Assembly (NCBI GenBank): GCA_028679275.1
Contig: JAJRBV010000041.1
Span: forward strand, 1-7,088
From: Methanoregulaceae archaeon
GTDB lineage: Archaea > Halobacteriota > Methanomicrobia > Methanomicrobiales > Methanospirillaceae
Direction: 5' to 3'
DNA: 7,088 bases
Notes under the pieces: generated by a model
What the model was told of the DNA's origin: nothing
What the model saw: only the letters and a program-made list of their open reading frames with translations
Databases searched by the model: none
Shown: piece after piece, positions 5,769 through 7,088 of the stretch
How the letters are laid out: each line of letters begins with the position of its first letter
Position numbering within the stretch: the first letter of the stretch is position 1
Translations under genes and position numbers: made by a program

Positions 5769-5784
5769 CCGGGGATTATCCCGG
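5769..5784. repeat. Inverted repeat, hairpin 3 just after the OB-fold gene stop
   Basis: CCGGG (5769-5773) and CCCGG (5780-5784) form a five-base GC stem, extendable by one G-U pair, starting two bases after the stop of the OB-fold membrane gene on the minus strand. A CTCTTTTG run follows about 10 bases on. It may be the 3' end structure of the fdhC operon. Confidence 0.4.
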
Positions 5785-5786
5785 GA

Positions 5787-6320
5787 TCAGGTTTTTTTCT
5801 GGTCGTCCTTTTTTGTGTCGATCTTCTTGTCGATCTTCCTGATGGAGACGCAGTTGATCACCGGGTCTCCGCCTATCACATACCGTTTCATTACCAGGCC
5901 GAGAACTTCGACCACGTCCCCTTTGCTTACCTTTTCTGCTGGAGTGGTGAACATTTTCACTGATATCTGTCCGCTCCGGTCTGCGATAAGGTACTGCGGC
6001 CGGTTCAGGAACTGGAAATACACCCGTTCAACAACGCCTTCGATCCTGACCGGGTCTCCGATCATGCCCGGATTGATTAGCTTGATCCGTACCGGTCGGG
6101 CTTCGCGTTCATAGACAGGTGTAAGATCAGCATACTGGCTTTGGCTCATGTAATTGAGTGCAACCGGGATGACCAGGAGAAGGATCAGTGTGGGAATACC
6201 CCAGATCAGGATCTGCCAGCTTCCGGTGAAGTAATATGCGACCAATAAAAGGATGGTGAAGACCACAAACACCGCGATGGCGAGTATTGAGATCTTCGGC
6301 CGGACCGTTCCTATCTTCAT
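5787..6320 (-). CDS. Membrane protein with two TM helices and an OB-fold-like domain
   Basis: The product has 177 residues. Two hydrophobic helices at about 10-31 and 35-57, joined by a very short turn, anchor it in the membrane with both ends on the same side, probably the cytoplasm. Residues about 88-160 look like a small beta-barrel of the OB type: DPVRIEGVVERV, then QYLIADRSGQISVKMF, KGDVVEVLGLV and a final strand. This is the pattern of OB nucleic-acid-binding and related domains. The last 17 residues are Lys/Asp-rich. It starts 9 bases after the fdhC stop, so the two genes are almost certainly co-transcribed. The ribosome site is weak. Annotation as a 'nucleotide-binding protein' would rest only on the OB fold; the role, and any link to formate uptake, is unknown. 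Confidence 0.8.
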   Translation of the reverse strand: MKIGTVRPKISILAIAVFVVFTILLLVAYYFTGSWQILIWGIPTLILLLVIPVALNYMSQSQYADLTPVYEREARPVRIKLINPGMIGDPVRIEGVVERVYFQFLNRPQYLIADRSGQISVKMFTTPAEKVSKGDVVEVLGLVMKRYVIGGDPVINCVSIRKIDKKIDTKKDDQKKT

Positions 6321-6329
6321 TAAATCCCG

Positions 6330-7088
6330 TTATTTCAGAGCTGCGATCTCTTTCCTGAAGGCAACCCAGTAGATGACACCCACAAAGAAGAGTGCACCGA
6401 CAATGTTGCCGATTGTTACAATAATCATATTGTTCACCCAGAAGCCGACCCAGTTCAGGTTGGAATAACCTGCGGTTGATGAAGCGGCTGCGAGTTGTGC
6501 TGGGGATGCAACCATATCCTTGACAAAAATACCTGCAGCGATGAAGTACTGGTTTGCAATTGAGTGTTCGAACCCGGTGGAAACGAAAGCCATGATCGGG
6601 AACCAGATCCCGAAGAACTTGCCAATCAGGTCATCGGCGCAGATACCGAGCAGGATTGCAAGATTGACGAGCCAGTTACAACCGACACCTTTCAGGAACG
6701 CAGACCACATCGCCATAGCCCCTACATACTGCACTTTAAATGAAGCTATGGCAATTGCCCGTAGTCCAAATGCAGTCGCCGAAGATGTAGGAGCCGCTAT
6801 AGTCACATTAGCGAGTGCTGGTGCAACCGTGACATACGTGGCGAATGGTCCGATAGCCATGATATACGCATACACAATCGAACCAATGAGGTTTCCAATG
6901 TATACCCACACCCAGAGGTTCATCACAGCAGCCCAGCTGATCTTGTGGATGAAAGCCGCCATGGGGGCGAGCATTGCATCGCCAGTGAAGAGTTCTGCAC
7001 CTGTAAGCACGGTGATGATAAGACCAACAGGGAACACGGCACCCGTAATCAGGGCACCAAACCCCGCGCTTGCAGTGCCAAAATTATT
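6330..7088 (-). CDS. fdhC: Formate transporter FdhC, formate/nitrite transporter family (partial, N-terminus outside window)
   Basis: The frame is open from the right edge to the TAA at 6330-6332, giving 252 residues. The GTG at 7037 is internal, because the 17 codons before it continue the family sequence (GALITGAVFPVGLI), so the true start lies outside. The product is a multi-pass pentameric channel for formate and similar small anions, feeding formate to formate dehydrogenase in hydrogenotrophic methanogens. Family blocks visible are GAELFTGD, KGVGCNWLVNLA (roughly 6650-6690) and GFEHSIANQYF (roughly 6540-6575), which carries the central-pore histidine. The segment GAELFTGD has Asp where Asn is usual. 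A long loop rich in Ala/Thr/Ser separates the middle helices. The membrane OB-fold gene follows 9 bases downstream. No fdhAB is visible here. Confidence 0.93.
   Translation of the reverse strand, partial: NNFGTASAGFGALITGAVFPVGLIITVLTGAELFTGDAMLAPMAAFIHKISWAAVMNLWVWVYIGNLIGSIVYAYIMAIGPFATYVTVAPALANVTIAAPTSSATAFGLRAIAIASFKVQYVGAMAMWSAFLKGVGCNWLVNLAILLGICADDLIGKFFGIWFPIMAFVSTGFEHSIANQYFIAAGIFVKDMVASPAQLAAASSTAGYSNLNWVGFWVNNMIIVTIGNIVGALFFVGVIYWVAFRKEIAALK

Noticed and set aside
5758..5775. TTCGAAA resembling a tRNA T-loop
   Set aside because: No flanking T-stem, anticodon arm or acceptor pairing could be built around it.
5643..5963. Plus-strand open frame of 106 codons over the hairpin region
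   Set aside because: It runs through the hairpins and then antisense to the OB-fold gene; no ribosome site or family signal.

Overview
The window looks like chromosomal DNA from a methanogenic euryarchaeon, most likely a formate-using member of the Methanomicrobiales. The main reasons are a Sep-tRNA:Cys-tRNA synthase (the tRNA-dependent cysteine route), an FdhC-type formate channel, an archaeal diphthamide ligase (Dph6 family), a methanogen-type Cys-rich signalling domain, TATA-type promoters and GGTGAT/GAGG ribosome sites. The assignment to an order is inference; no rRNA or other marker is present.

Left part (1-1502). The N-terminal half of an N-formylglutamate amidohydrolase runs off the left edge on the minus strand. 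Divergent from it on the plus strand are a small winged-helix-like protein (best start 594) and a 176-residue four-cysteine protein resembling the methanogen output domain (MetOD1). The latter has a clear TATA box placed for a leaderless transcript.

Middle (1503-2900). The gap 1503-1792 holds what appears to be the decayed 3' end of an IS200/IS605-type tnpB gene with a nested hairpin. Next, on the minus strand, are methionine sulfoxide reductase A and, upstream of it, a YbhB/PEBP-family protein.

Centre (2987-4248). On the plus strand a Dph6-like PP-loop ATPase (diphthine--ammonia ligase family) overlaps by ATGA with a class I glutamine amidotransferase-like protein whose Cys-His-Glu triad is intact. 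This suggests that a glutaminase supplies the ammonia for an ATP-dependent amidation.

Right part (4238-7088). All genes are on the minus strand. Sep-tRNA:Cys-tRNA synthase is preceded, with an ATGA overlap, by a 60-residue helical protein that starts with GTG and has its own promoter. Beyond a 188-base gap containing three hairpins come a two-TM membrane protein with an OB-fold-like tail and, 9 bases upstream of it, the formate channel gene fdhC, which runs off the right edge.

The two observations most worth following are the amidoligase/glutaminase pair and the tiny helical gene coupled to the cysteinyl-tRNA enzyme. No CRISPR array, tRNA or rRNA was seen.
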